64,000 bases of DNA from an uncultured Draconibacterium sp. (GCF_963676735.1 NZ_OY781464.1:3629001-3693000), one strand, 5' to 3'. Positions 1 through 9,247 are shown, counted from the first letter of the stretch. The notes: a model not told the origin generated them from the letters alone. A program made the numbers and translations.

Positions 1-1540
1 CCTTCACCAGCTTTCCGGCTGAGTCAAACAAAACTACAGTAATATCATCTGGCTCTGACATTTGAATGGTTACAGACGTTTTATTTTTAAATGGGTTGGG
101 ATAGTTTTGCTGAACCGTCCAGGCTGCATGGCTTGTTTCCACATCGAAAACCGCTGTTGGAACAATTCGGGCACTGGCCGTATTACTGTAATCCGACTTG
201 TCATCATTAAGATAAGCCTGTATACGGTAGCTGTATTCTACTCCTGCTACTACACTTACATCCGTATAGCCTTCCGTTTCTGCAGCTACTGAATCAAGAA
301 GAGTATACCCACCTCCATCTTCAGAACGCTCAATGTAAAAACCCTCTTCATGTTCCGAATTATCGCTCCAGCTCAACTGCATTGTGGCATCAACAATACT
401 TACACTCAGGTTTTGTGGCCCGCCGCTCAGTTGCTGCGGAATAGTTACTGCAATAACAGCACTGGCCGCTGAAACGCCTTCGCCATTATAGGCCACAATT
501 CGGTACTCGTAACTGTAACCGGCCATAACTGTAAGGTCGGTATAACTGTTTACATTGGCTCCTGTACTATCGATGCGTATAAAATCTTCATCGAAGCTGC
601 TTTTCAGCGAGTCTACCACCCTTCTTTCAATGTAAAATCCATCTTCGTTGTCTGAGTTATCAGTCCAGCTTAACATTACCTGGCTGGCTGCAATTGCTGA
701 CTGTACTGCCGATGGTAACGTGGGAGCTGTTGCGGTAACTGTTTCTCCTCTTCCCGATGTCCAACTGACATTATCTATTTCTATCGAACCATTTAGGCTG
801 GTGGTATCTTTTGGAGTTACCGATACTAATTCACCCGTTTTCGTAAGAAATAAAATCACTTTTGAACGGGTAGTTACCCCATCAGTAACAAATGTTGTCA
901 CTTCCATAATCCGTAAAGCATTAAGTTGTTTTCCACCTGGAAATGTAATTTTCCCATAGGCATCTACATGCTTATCAACTGTTACTTCCTGCGTAATAGT
1001 TTGTTTTATATTCCCAACTAAGGGCACTGTGGTGGTAATATCTAAAGTTTGAGTACGTGTATGCGACTGTGTATCGCCATATTGCAAAGGCAATTTGTAC
1101 TGCACCCACGCAGGGTCGAAAGTAATTATTGTTTCAATATCTCCTGAAACAGATTGTGCAACTGTTCCTGTTCCATGACTGATAAAGTCATCGCCAACCG
1201 AGTTGTAAACCCATGTGCTCGATGGGGTTCCTTCAAACACCCCACTGTAAAACGAAGCATATTCTGCTCCGGGGAAAGATGCTGCATAATCAGAACTGGC
1301 AACATCTTTACTTTCGGTTTCAAAGGTGTAGTCAGTTTGCAACTGCGAGAAGTCCCAGGTGTTTTCACCCGGATTACCCACATCCACCGAAAGAGTTGTG
1401 GTGTCTAAATAGGTAGTAACTTTTGATCCAAGCACTAAGCCTTCTTCAAAATCTGAAGCAGTAACCGAAATTTGGGCTTTAGCTGAAAAAACGAATAAGC
1501 TGAACATTACTAACAGCATTGTAGGAGTAAAATTTCTCAT
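1..1540 (-). CDS. Secreted T9SS cargo protein with two fibronectin-III-like domains (C-terminus cut by window edge)
   Basis: The frame opens at the ATG whose complement ends at 1540 and stays open to base 1, so the C-terminus lies outside the window. It begins with a cleavable signal peptide (residues 1-22, ending FSAKAQ). About 270 residues of beta-rich sequence follow, with no family I recognise. Two fibronectin type III-like repeats come next, each with the WTDNSD/WSDNSEHEEGFYIERS-type signature and a Y(S/T)YRI strand. The last visible part reads QQNYPNPFKNKTSV, the start of a type A T9SS sorting domain. The protein is therefore expected to cross the outer membrane through the T9SS whose porU and porV genes lie at 28-33 kb. 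The substrate or ligand cannot be told. The gene is divergent from the CDF exporter. Confidence 0.85.
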   Translation of the reverse strand, partial: MRNFTPTMLLVMFSLFVFSAKAQISVTASDFEEGLVLGSKVTTYLDTTTLSVDVGNPGENTWDFSQLQTDYTFETESKDVASSDYAASFPGAEYASFYSGVFEGTPSSTWVYNSVGDDFISHGTGTVAQSVSGDIETIITFDPAWVQYKLPLQYGDTQSHTRTQTLDITTTVPLVGNIKQTITQEVTVDKHVDAYGKITFPGGKQLNALRIMEVTTFVTDGVTTRSKVILFLTKTGELVSVTPKDTTSLNGSIEIDNVSWTSGRGETVTATAPTLPSAVQSAIAASQVMLSWTDNSDNEDGFYIERRVVDSLKSSFDEDFIRIDSTGANVNSYTDLTVMAGYSYEYRIVAYNGEGVSAASAVIAVTIPQQLSGGPQNLSVSIVDATMQLSWSDNSEHEEGFYIERSEDGGGYTLLDSVAAETEGYTDVSVVAGVEYSYRIQAYLNDDKSDYSNTASARIVPTAVFDVETSHAAWTVQQNYPNPFKNKTSVTIQMSEPDDITVVLFDSAGKLVK

Positions 1541-1837
1541 AAATGTGATTTTTAAATTATTTGTGTTTGATAAAATGTAATTCTCTGCTAACACATTTCG
1601 TATACAATATAAATATAATTCCTTTAAGACCCTTTACTCTTTTTTATTATTTTACTTCTTTTTCCCAATTTGAGACAGATGGGATAAAGTTTAACTTTTA
1701 TCTCGTTGGTTAATATTGAAAATCGTCTTTTAACTGCCTATGCGATAACTGTAATCCATATTTAAAAAGCGGTTCTTGGCTAAACCTTTCCATTTTTAGG
1801 CTGTTTTAACTACTTTTAATACGGCAATGTAAACCGC
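1541..1837. promoter_or_regulatory. Divergent 297-bp intergenic region, presumed promoters
   Basis: This AT-rich spacer lies between the divergent T9SS cargo gene and the CDF exporter, so both promoters should be here. No perfect TAnnTTTG box is visible. The nearest matches are one-mismatch TACTTTTA on the plus strand near 1814 and TATATTTA on the minus strand near 1610. I see no strong hairpin and no RNA gene. Confidence 0.3.
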
Positions 1838-2701
1838 ATGCAAAACAACAAGTACATATTTCGCGAGGGTTGGATATCGATTTTTGCCAACACTATTCTT
1901 TTTGGCTTAAAATACTGGGCCGGTATTGTTACCGGATCGGTGGCGCTAATTGCCGATGCCTGGCACACCTTAACCGACTCGGTTTCATCGGTAATTGTTT
2001 TAATAGGCGGCAAAATATCGAGCAAACCTGCCGACGACGACCATCCCTTTGGGCATGGGCGTGCCGAGCACATTGCTGCAGTAATAATTGGCGTGCTGCT
2101 GGCCATTGTTGCTTTCGATTTTATTATGAAATCGGTTGACAAACTGGGCACCCGCGAGCAAACCGTTTTTGGTACCATTGCCTGGGTGGTTACCCTAATT
2201 TCAATTGTAGTGAAAGAACTTCTGGCACAATATGCTTTTTGGGGCTATCGAAAAACAAATTCCTCGATCCTTAAAGCCGATGGCTGGCACCACCGCACCG
2301 ATGCCCTTTCGTCGGTAATTATTTTGATAGGCTTGCTGGTTGGCAAATATTTTTGGTGGACCGATGCCGTGCTGGGTTTTATTGTTGCCTTAATGATTGG
2401 TTGGGCCAGTTTCGAAATCCTTTCAAAAGAGACTAAAGCCCTCCTGGGCGAAAGCCCTTCGGATGAACTGTTAAAAACCATCCACGAAACAGTGCAGGCA
2501 AACTGTAAACACCAGCTGAATTTGCACCACATTCACCTGCATCACTATGGCAACCATACCGAAATGAGCTGCCACATAAAACTCCCCCCCGAAATGTCGT
2601 TATACGAAACACACGAGATTTGTACCCGCATCGAAAAAATTATTAAAAATGAATTTGGGTTTATAACCACTATTCACCCGGAACCTATTGAAAACAAATA
2701 A
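1838..2701 (+). CDS. Cation diffusion facilitator (CDF) family divalent metal exporter
   Basis: A proton-coupled inner-membrane exporter of Zn2+-type cations of the CDF family, 287 aa, the usual length. Six hydrophobic segments are visible. The transport-site motifs are H43-x3-D47 in TM2 (ADAWHTLTD) and H151-x3-D155 in TM5 (GWHHRTD). An HD/HD set is the zinc-type arrangement, unlike the DD/HD site of YiiP. A His/Asp-rich loop (DDDHPFGHGRAEH, about 66-78) and the His-rich C-terminal cytoplasmic domain (LHHIHLHHYGNH) are typical of the family. The gene is followed after 9 bp by a lipoprotein gene, possibly co-transcribed. Metal specificity is inferred from motif class only. Confidence 0.93.
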   Translation: MQNNKYIFREGWISIFANTILFGLKYWAGIVTGSVALIADAWHTLTDSVSSVIVLIGGKISSKPADDDHPFGHGRAEHIAAVIIGVLLAIVAFDFIMKSVDKLGTREQTVFGTIAWVVTLISIVVKELLAQYAFWGYRKTNSSILKADGWHHRTDALSSVIILIGLLVGKYFWWTDAVLGFIVALMIGWASFEILSKETKALLGESPSDELLKTIHETVQANCKHQLNLHHIHLHHYGNHTEMSCHIKLPPEMSLYETHEICTRIEKIIKNEFGFITTIHPEPIENK

Positions 2702-2710
2702 GAAAATAAT

Positions 2711-3592
2711 ATGAAAAACGCTCTCCTTTTTATCTTCGCACTTGCCCTGTTTGCCTGTTCAACCGGAACAAAGAAAAAAAGTGCCAATACCCAACAGGCC
2801 CCAATGAGTTATCATCTTGAAAAACTGTGGGAGTCGGACACCCTGGTTCGCACACCTGAATCAGTATTGCTCGATCGCCAACGTAACATCCTTTATGTTT
2901 CGAGTGTTAACGAAAATCCATGGGAGCTTGATGGAAACGGGTTTATCTCAAAAATGGATAAAGACGGAAATATTATCGACCTGAAATGGATTGTTGGACT
3001 TAACGCTCCAAAAGGAATGGGAATTAGTGGAAACTCGCTTTTTATTGCCGATGTTAATGCACTGGTTGAGGCCAATATCGAAACAGGTGAAATTATTCAG
3101 AAAATTGAACTGGATGGAAAACCAGACCTAAATGACATTACCACAGCCAATGACGGAAGTGTATATGTATCTGGCTCGGGGTCGGTTACCATTTATAAAC
3201 TGGAGGACAAACAGCTAACCCCCATTTTTACCGGAAAAGAGGGTGAACGGTTTAACGGTTTGTTTTGGGAAAAAGAACGGATGTTGTTGTTAACCAGCAA
3301 CAGCAGTATTTTCTACGAAATTCCATGGTCGACGATGGAAGCAAAAATACTTGCCGAAAATATGGGCCATGGCGATGGAATTGCACCGGTTGGCGATGGA
3401 AGTTATATTTTGAGCAACTGGAAGGGAGCCATAAATTTGCTTACAGAAGATGGGCCGCAGACAGAACTTTTAAACACACTATCGGATGAAATTAATGCTG
3501 CTGATATTGATTTTTGTATGGATGACCAGATTTTATATGTTCCTACCTTTTTTAACAACCGCGTGGTTGCCTATAAATTTGTAAAAAAATAA
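2711..3592 (+). CDS. SMP-30/gluconolactonase-like beta-propeller lipoprotein
   Basis: A 293-aa protein with a lipoprotein signal peptide (lipobox LFACS, Cys at about 16) and a Lys/Ser-rich linker. The rest shows repeated blade-like units such as PESVLLDRQRNILYVSS, APKGMGISGNSLFIAD and LNDITTANDGSVYVS, which fit the SMP-30/gluconolactonase six-bladed propeller class. Members bind a metal and hydrolyse lactones, but many secreted Bacteroidota relatives have no known substrate. It starts 9 bp after the CDF exporter, suggesting one transcript. It ends 40 bp from a convergent propeller lipoprotein. Enzymatic activity is not shown by the sequence. Confidence 0.75.
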   Translation: MKNALLFIFALALFACSTGTKKKSANTQQAPMSYHLEKLWESDTLVRTPESVLLDRQRNILYVSSVNENPWELDGNGFISKMDKDGNIIDLKWIVGLNAPKGMGISGNSLFIADVNALVEANIETGEIIQKIELDGKPDLNDITTANDGSVYVSGSGSVTIYKLEDKQLTPIFTGKEGERFNGLFWEKERMLLLTSNSSIFYEIPWSTMEAKILAENMGHGDGIAPVGDGSYILSNWKGAINLLTEDGPQTELLNTLSDEINAADIDFCMDDQILYVPTFFNNRVVAYKFVKK

Positions 3593-3632
3593 AAAGGTAG
3601 TCTGCTGCTTATTTACCATAAATCCGGTCAAC

Positions 3633-4676
3633 CTAGTTGAAGTTTATGCGGGCGATATTTCCGTTGGCACCGGCAGCAAACCCTTGCCATTTTCCGGGCA
3701 CACTGCGGTAGGTGTAATAACCGGCATTATCAAGATACTGCCAGTTCATTCCACCATCAAACGAAATATCGCAACCGGTTTTTCCAATGGCAAATGCGAG
3801 GTTGTTCTCTTCCGAGTTTATAAACTGAACGCACGATCGGTATTGTTGTGGCATTTTTACTGCGGGCAGCCAGCTTTTTCCGCCATTAACAGTATAAGAA
3901 GCAATGTTTGTATTTAATTCAGGCTGATCGTAAATCCCGCCAACAATTATTCCTTCATGCTCATTTTTAAAGGTTATTGAAAATATCCCTGATGTCGAAA
4001 GTTCTCTAACCATAGGTGTTTTGGCTACTTCCCAGGTTTGTCCAAAATCATCGGAATAAAATACCCGGGCAGCTTTCCCACCGCTTGCAATCCAGACGTT
4101 CCCCGATGGCAAGTATTCAATACAAGTATTTGAGGCGGCAAAATTGGCTTCGCCATTCGCAACTGCCGGCAAGTTTTTAACCCTTTGCCAGGTGTTGCCA
4201 CCATCGTTTGTTTTTAGCACAAAAAATGTACTATCCACCGGGTCGCTTACTGCCAAACCATTTTGTTTATCGCCAAATTTTACCGAATTAAAAAACAAGC
4301 CACCTGTTGTATCGCTGTAAACCACATTCCAGGTGTTGCCCCCATCAAGTGTTTTGTAAGCAAAATCAGGCCCGGCAACGCCAAATACGATGGCTCCTTT
4401 TTCATCCCAGGCATGTATGCTTCTGAAATCGTTTATTTCAGCCTGTGGTATGGATACGTCTTTCCATTGGTTTCCTCCATCTGTTGATAACAAAACTGTT
4501 CCAGCGGATCCACTGGCCCAAACTACCTCTTCGTTAACCACATAAAGTCCACGTAAACTTGCCTCGCAAGAAATGGGCAATGGGGTTACCGCAAGCAAAA
4601 TTCGATCTTGTTTTGAGAACTTGCACGATTGCAGCCCACACAGCAAACAGACAAATAAAAACAGGGTTTTAAACAT
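3633..4676 (-). CDS. Ycf48/BNR-repeat beta-propeller lipoprotein
   Basis: About 347 aa. The ATG at 4676 is chosen because the frame upstream to 4691 opens with TTG and adds only five residues before the signal peptide. The signal peptide ends in LQSC, a lipobox. The mature part carries several Asp-box style repeats: STDGGNQW, TLDGGNTW, TNDGGNTW, SDDFGQTW, VNGGKSW and SFDGGMNWQ. These belong to the sialidase/Ycf48/sortilin-type propellers, commonly annotated as oxidoreductase or photosystem-assembly-like in Bacteroidota. No catalytic sialidase arginine triad is recognisable, so I do not call it a sialidase. It likely sits on the periplasmic or outer-membrane surface. Confidence 0.8.
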   Translation of the reverse strand: MFKTLFLFVCLLCGLQSCKFSKQDRILLAVTPLPISCEASLRGLYVVNEEVVWASGSAGTVLLSTDGGNQWKDVSIPQAEINDFRSIHAWDEKGAIVFGVAGPDFAYKTLDGGNTWNVVYSDTTGGLFFNSVKFGDKQNGLAVSDPVDSTFFVLKTNDGGNTWQRVKNLPAVANGEANFAASNTCIEYLPSGNVWIASGGKAARVFYSDDFGQTWEVAKTPMVRELSTSGIFSITFKNEHEGIIVGGIYDQPELNTNIASYTVNGGKSWLPAVKMPQQYRSCVQFINSEENNLAFAIGKTGCDISFDGGMNWQYLDNAGYYTYRSVPGKWQGFAAGANGNIARINFN

Positions 4677-4787
4677 TATTCTATAACTCAATTTAATATT
4701 GGTTTAAAACTAAAAAATTGCCAGTACACAAGGTATCGATTAATTACATATTTTTAGCTTTAGTTTTAATTCTTTTAATAAAAAGCC

Positions 4788-5309
4788 ATGCACAACTTTA
4801 CAAATGCTGTAATTTTACCAGAGAACCTGCCAACACTTGACTCCGAACAATTCAACAGGCTCGATAAAAAATACCTTTCGATTATTGTAATTCGGTTCGT
4901 TCTCGTTTTTTTAATTGCTTTTGGGGGCTGTATTGCCTTTCTGTTCCTTTCCGAGGCTACACCCGGAATACCTGTAAAAATTGCTGTATCAGCATTTATT
5001 GTTTTATGGCTTGCCTTTTCTATTGGCATTACCCTGCTTGGATTTCCGCGAAAAGGCTACCTGGTGCGCGAGAATGACATTTCGTTTAAAAAAGGTATAC
5101 TTTTTTATAAAGAAACATCGGTACCTTTTAACCGTATCCAACATGTTGAGGTTACCCAGGGGATTTTAGCCAAAGCCTATAAAATTTCAACCTTAAAACT
5201 TTTTACTGCCGGTGGCAATTCCAGCGATCTTTCCATTCCGGGGTTACCCAAAAATCAGGCACAGCAACTCAAAGATTTTCTTTCTGAAAAAATTAGCAAG
5301 CATGAATAA
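4788..5309 (+). CDS. PH-domain (bPH2, YdbS-like) membrane protein
   Basis: A 173-aa protein with two membrane segments (about 30-55 and 64-86). A bacterial PH domain follows, with the family pattern R(K)GYLVRENDISFKKGILF...VPFNRIQHVEVTQG. Proteins of this class (YdbS, formerly DUF304) usually occur with a larger YdbT-like partner, and that partner follows here with an 8-bp overlap (ATGAATAA). The pair is probably a membrane complex. In Firmicutes relatives have been linked to resistance to bacteriocins, which need not hold here. Confidence 0.85.
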   Translation: MHNFTNAVILPENLPTLDSEQFNRLDKKYLSIIVIRFVLVFLIAFGGCIAFLFLSEATPGIPVKIAVSAFIVLWLAFSIGITLLGFPRKGYLVRENDISFKKGILFYKETSVPFNRIQHVEVTQGILAKAYKISTLKLFTAGGNSSDLSIPGLPKNQAQQLKDFLSEKISKHE

Positions 5310-6786
5310 GCCAGACCTTTCAGTTCCAAGCAGGCAATCAATTAAAGGCTTGGTCATAATTTTTATTCAAGGCATACGCTCGCTGGCGCGCATGTTCTGG
5401 GCAGTGCTTGTTGTGGTAATTTTGCAAAATAACCTGTTGCAGCATAAAGCAATCATCTTACCGGCTCTGGCAGCTATTTTCATATTGCTTGTAATTCATA
5501 CCTTGCTTTATTATTTAAACTTTTATTTCTATGTGAAAGATGATGAATTTGTACTGAAAAAAGGTTATTTAAGAAAACAGGTTTTATCCATTCCTCTGGA
5601 AAGGATCCAGAGCATAAATACCAAACAAAACCTGCTTCAGCAGGCTCTTGATGTTGTGGCCCTTGAAATTGACACAGCAGGAACGGCAGGAAAAGAGCTA
5701 AAAATACATGCCCTTGAAGCACCTTACGCCAAAGCATTAAGCGCCTTACTTAAGACAAAAACCACCGAAGAAACAGAAGCAAATACTTCAGAAGCATCTG
5801 CGACCAAACCCATTGAAAGCGTGATTTTAAAACTTGAACCTATCGACTTGCTAAAAATAGGGATTAGTGAAAATCATATTCGTACGGCACTTATTATTTT
5901 GGCTTTTGGTTCGCAGCTATTTAACCAGGTACAGGAAGTGTTTCAGGAAAAAGCAGATGAATATTCCAACGAATTTATGAACTTTGTTTCCAATTCAGGC
6001 TGGGCACTAATTCTTTTTCTCATCTTATTTTTTGCAGTGGTTTCTTTTCTGTTTTCGCTGGTAAAAACGGTCTATAAATATTACGATTTCAGGCTGATAA
6101 AATCAGAAAAAGCCTACCAAATTATGGCCGGCCTGGTTAATAAACGAAATGTGCTTGTTCCGCATGCAAAAATTCAGGAGTTTAGCTGGGCCACCAACCC
6201 CATAAAAAAATACTTTGGCATTTACCATATTGCTTTTAAACAGGCTGTTAGTATGCAAAACCGCAAAAACCAGCTGGTTGATGCACCCGGCTGTTTACAA
6301 ACACAACTTGATTTGTTAAAGAACGATTTATTTGGACCGGATGAACTGGATGCGCAACACCGCTTTTTTTCGCATATTCATTATTTTAGGGTGAGCTGGT
6401 TTTTTTCGGGTATTTTGCCGGTAATTGGTGCTGCCCCGTTTTTGTTTAGTTTCTGGTTTTTTTGGGTTTCCGCTGTTTTATGGCTGGCTGTTTCAGGCTT
6501 TTATTGTTACCTGCTTTTCAGAAAAAGGTACTTTCAAATCAGTACTACACAAATTCGGGTGTCGTCGGGTGCCGTTGGACAAAAATGGAATCAAATGGAA
6601 CTGTTTAAGGTGCAGGCAGTACGGCTCAAACAATCGTTTTTTCAGAAACGCCGGTCGCTTGCCTCGCTGGAAATCATGAATGCTGCAGGAAGTATCAGTA
6701 TTCCATACATCAGCGAATCGCTGGCAAAGCAGATGCAGAACTATTTGCTATACCATACCGAAACAGCCCAACAAAAATGGATGTAA
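5302..6786 (+). CDS. PH-domain (YdbT-like) multi-pass membrane protein
   Basis: The ATG at 5302 overlaps the last codons of the preceding PH gene and gives 494 aa. An upstream ATG at 5212 is in frame but lies inside that gene and codes for nothing family-like. The sequence contains three bPH2-type modules, seen as YVKDDEFVLKKGYLRKQVLSIPLERIQSI, YQIMAGLVNKRNVLVPHAKIQEFSW and YFQISTTQIRVSSGA. They alternate with membrane pairs near 25-65, 230-290 and 385-425. This is the YdbT architecture. Overlap with the YdbS-like gene implies translational coupling and complex formation. Confidence 0.85.
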   Translation: MNKPDLSVPSRQSIKGLVIIFIQGIRSLARMFWAVLVVVILQNNLLQHKAIILPALAAIFILLVIHTLLYYLNFYFYVKDDEFVLKKGYLRKQVLSIPLERIQSINTKQNLLQQALDVVALEIDTAGTAGKELKIHALEAPYAKALSALLKTKTTEETEANTSEASATKPIESVILKLEPIDLLKIGISENHIRTALIILAFGSQLFNQVQEVFQEKADEYSNEFMNFVSNSGWALILFLILFFAVVSFLFSLVKTVYKYYDFRLIKSEKAYQIMAGLVNKRNVLVPHAKIQEFSWATNPIKKYFGIYHIAFKQAVSMQNRKNQLVDAPGCLQTQLDLLKNDLFGPDELDAQHRFFSHIHYFRVSWFFSGILPVIGAAPFLFSFWFFWVSAVLWLAVSGFYCYLLFRKRYFQISTTQIRVSSGAVGQKWNQMELFKVQAVRLKQSFFQKRRSLASLEIMNAAGSISIPYISESLAKQMQNYLLYHTETAQQKWM

Positions 6787-6859
6787 AACAGTAAGCTAAT
6801 GCTTAGCCTAAACGGTTTCAACAAATAAACAGCACACCAACAATTCCCAGCATCCGTTT

Positions 6860-7600
6860 TCAAACGAGTTCCAAAACACGGGCGCGCATTAAATCAAACA
6901 GAAATACCTTATGAAAGAGCGAACTAAATTCCTCGCGCTGAATTTTATTTAACAGGTTTATGTTTTTATCGGCCCGTAAACAATCGGTAGTAATAAGCAA
7001 CCAGTATTTATCGAGTTTTTGCTTTTGATACAAACGCAATTTTTCATCTTTTTTTGCAATGGCCTTTCTAATATCGTCAACCACATTAGTTGAAATTCCC
7101 AGATTATTTGATCGTTCCCATACCGACGCTTCAAGTCCTGAATGGCCGGCTATCATAATTTGCTTAATCCCCTGAGGCAAATTACCGCCGTTTAACGTTT
7201 GATTAAAAAAGGGTTGCCTACCCCTGTTCTCAATTGCTGAACGGATAAGTGAAACGGTTTGGGAACGTATCACCAATTCGCTTGCCGGATTAATTCCATT
7301 ATGCTGATTGAATAAAAACTTGACAAACAGTTTTCGGTCGTTCCCGAATTCAAAATGTTCGCGCATGGAATCTACCAGTTCTTCGTGGAAAGTGTTTTTA
7401 GCTTTATCTGCAGCTGAAATTTCTACCGCATTTGCCGGGTTCAAACGTGTAAGCTCGATCCCGATGCGCTGTTTGTTTTTTAATTTAACTAAAAAGTCGG
7501 GAGATTCAGAAGCAGTAATTCTCCCTTTCGGAAAATCGGAATAACACTTCCTGAAATAATTAACGAGTAAAACCTCCAGTTGCTTTTTAATTTCCTGCAT
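6860..7600 (-). CDS. Hypothetical protein, possible PD-(D/E)xK nuclease-like fold
   Basis: A 246-aa soluble protein that I do not recognise. It has no signal peptide. Near residues 33-55 it reads SPDFLVKLKNKQRIGIELTRLN, with an Asp followed about 15 residues later by a hydrophobic strand and ELT. That is the layout of some PD-(D/E)xK-fold nucleases, a weak resemblance. The C-terminal third is basic and ends in hydrophobic strands (KYWLLITTD and VFLFDLM). It follows the nucleoside hydrolase gene after 11 bp on the same strand, so the two are probably one operon. Function is unknown. Confidence 0.6.
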   Translation of the reverse strand: MQEIKKQLEVLLVNYFRKCYSDFPKGRITASESPDFLVKLKNKQRIGIELTRLNPANAVEISAADKAKNTFHEELVDSMREHFEFGNDRKLFVKFLFNQHNGINPASELVIRSQTVSLIRSAIENRGRQPFFNQTLNGGNLPQGIKQIMIAGHSGLEASVWERSNNLGISTNVVDDIRKAIAKKDEKLRLYQKQKLDKYWLLITTDCLRADKNINLLNKIQREEFSSLFHKVFLFDLMRARVLELV

Positions 7601-7611
7601 CGGGTATTTTA

Positions 7612-8613
7612 TTATTGCTTTGGGGTGGTTTTTTGCATCAGTTCAAAAAGGTCGTGTACAATGGCATCCCTATTAAAATTTTGCCAGTAAATAATTTTGT
7701 TGGGATTGCCGGGCACATCCACCCAGCTGTTACCAAGCAGTTTTGGCGCTGGTATTTCAACTTTTTCGCCCCAGCTTTCGTTTTTCAAAACGGCCAGTAC
7801 AACCATATCAAATAAGGCGCGCGATGGCGGGTTGCCATACATTTCTGCTTCGGCAAAAAGATTGGCCGAATAATCGCCAAAGCGGTTAAATTCGCCGCCA
7901 TGCCTGCCAATAATGGTGTTGTCGGACACCGGGCCTTTTCCCCGCATATGTTGCTCAATTTCGTCGGGCACAACAGAAACTGCCGAAGTACCCGACGGAG
8001 CTCCGTAGCGCACCGTAACCATCTCAAAATCCACACCCGATTCAACAACCGGATTTACTGCTGTTGTATCGTTATCCAGGTTATATTCTCCGGGGTCGGG
8101 ATAATTGCCCCCCAGCCAAACCACACGCACTTTATCAATAATGCGCGGTTCTTTTAAAATAGCCAGGGCAATATTGGTGAGTTTTCCCACCGGCGCTAGC
8201 ACTAATTTTTCATCTTGCATTTTCAAGGCTTCTGCAATAATAAAATCAACTGCCGGCTGACCGTCAAATCCATTTTCTGAAATGTATGGGGCAATTTCCG
8301 CATAGCTTTTATCTGCCCCCATAAACAAAGGTACCTGCCCTTCTTTATTAAACAGTTTTATAATCCGTTCGGCTTCGTCGTATTGCCCCTGAATTCCGTA
8401 ACCATTGCGGGTATTATTTACCGTAACGCCAACAACATCAAAAACAGCATCGTTTAAAAATGCGTAAGCCAGGGCGTGTTGATCATCCAGCTCGTTATTG
8501 GCATCAGTATCAATCAGTACTTTCATTTTAGCCAGTGAGGTATCTTTTTGGATGGAAACACACGAGCAAACAAGAACAGGAACAAGCATTACGAGAATCA
8601 ATTTCGAAACCAT
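7612..8613 (-). CDS. Inosine-uridine-type nucleoside hydrolase, lipoprotein form
   Basis: A 333-aa member of the inosine/uridine-preferring nucleoside hydrolase superfamily, which cleaves N-glycosidic bonds of ribosides. The N-terminal metal site is seen at KVLIDTDANNELDDQHAL, a variant of DTDxGxDD. VVGVTVNN and LAPVGKLTNIALAL follow as the usual core. The C-terminal His-Asp is replaced by ALFDMVVLA. A signal peptide ending in VCSC suggests a lipidated periplasmic or surface enzyme rather than the usual cytosolic one. Many Bacteroidota homologues are secreted, and their substrate may be a nucleoside or another glycoside. Promoter elements are at 8647-8676. Confidence 0.88.
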   Translation of the reverse strand: MVSKLILVMLVPVLVCSCVSIQKDTSLAKMKVLIDTDANNELDDQHALAYAFLNDAVFDVVGVTVNNTRNGYGIQGQYDEAERIIKLFNKEGQVPLFMGADKSYAEIAPYISENGFDGQPAVDFIIAEALKMQDEKLVLAPVGKLTNIALAILKEPRIIDKVRVVWLGGNYPDPGEYNLDNDTTAVNPVVESGVDFEMVTVRYGAPSGTSAVSVVPDEIEQHMRGKGPVSDNTIIGRHGGEFNRFGDYSANLFAEAEMYGNPPSRALFDMVVLAVLKNESWGEKVEIPAPKLLGNSWVDVPGNPNKIIYWQNFNRDAIVHDLFELMQKTTPKQ

Positions 8614-8646
8614 TTTTTTAATTTTTCAGGTTATTTTCGGGCTAAT

Positions 8647-8676
8647 CAAAGATAGAAAAATACCTATGTTTGCAAG
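8647..8676 (-). promoter_or_regulatory. Promoter of the nucleoside hydrolase gene
   Basis: On the minus strand a perfect -7 box TATCTTTG (8654-8647) is preceded, after an 18-bp spacer, by CTTG (8676-8673), close to the Bacteroidota -33 TTTG. The predicted transcription start near 8640 leaves a leader of about 27 nt before the ATG at 8613. Confidence 0.6.
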
Positions 8677-8690
8677 AGTGCCTTTCACGA

Positions 8691-8716
8691 TTAAAAACAA
8701 AGTAATTTGTTTTTAA
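8691..8716. repeat. 11-bp perfect inverted repeat in a divergent promoter region
   Basis: TTAAAAACAAA (8691-8701) and TTTGTTTTTAA (8706-8716) form a perfect inverted repeat around GTAA. It lies between the divergent nucleoside hydrolase and cytochrome-b-like genes, upstream of both starts, so it may be an operator rather than a terminator. No regulator can be named. Confidence 0.4.
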
Positions 8717-8773
8717 CCGAAATACTCAACCAAAATGCATATCGGGTGTTACAATTCAAAAAATAAATAAATT

Positions 8774-9214
8774 ATGTATCCAGGACTATTACATGCACAC
8801 AACGGCTTTCGATGGCTGGTTTTAATATTTTTAGTATTTGCTGTTTTTTTGGCCATTTCAGGATGGGCAAGCAAGCGCAACTGGAATAAAGCAGACAACC
8901 TGGTTGGGCTGATTCTGGTTATTTTTATGGACATTCAGTTTTTACTTGGCCTCGTGCTTTATGCTTTTGTGAGCCCGATTACCAAAGCTGCCTTTGCCGA
9001 TTTTGGCGCTGCGATGAAAAACAGCGACCTGAGGTTTTACCTTGTTGAACACTTTTTAATGATGTTTATTGCTTTGATACTGGTTCATATCGGCAGAAGA
9101 AAATCGAAGAAAAAAGCGGTTGCCTGGAAAAAATATAAACCGGCCACCATTTTTTACTCCATTGCTCTTTTATTAATACTGGCTGCAATTCCATGGGACC
9201 GGGCTTTATTTTAA
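8774..9214 (+). CDS. Small four-helix cytochrome-b-like membrane protein
   Basis: A 146-aa protein with four hydrophobic helices (about 14-30, 43-66, 90-107 and 127-141). Histidines H7, H9, H93 and H105 sit at membrane borders or inside helices and could ligate haem. Homologues in Bacteroidota are usually named cytochrome B, but I see no quinol-site motif. The opening LLHAHNGFRW is a family hallmark from memory. The gene stands alone and ends 34 bp before a hairpin terminator. Redox function is inferred. Confidence 0.7.
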   Translation: MYPGLLHAHNGFRWLVLIFLVFAVFLAISGWASKRNWNKADNLVGLILVIFMDIQFLLGLVLYAFVSPITKAAFADFGAAMKNSDLRFYLVEHFLMMFIALILVHIGRRKSKKKAVAWKKYKPATIFYSIALLLILAAIPWDRALF

Positions 9215-9247
9215 GCCAGGGGATTTTGTAGCGGAAAGCACACAAAA

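Noticed and set aside
3633..4676. Sialidase
   Set aside because: Asp-box-like repeats are present but I see no arginine triad or other sialidase active-site residues.
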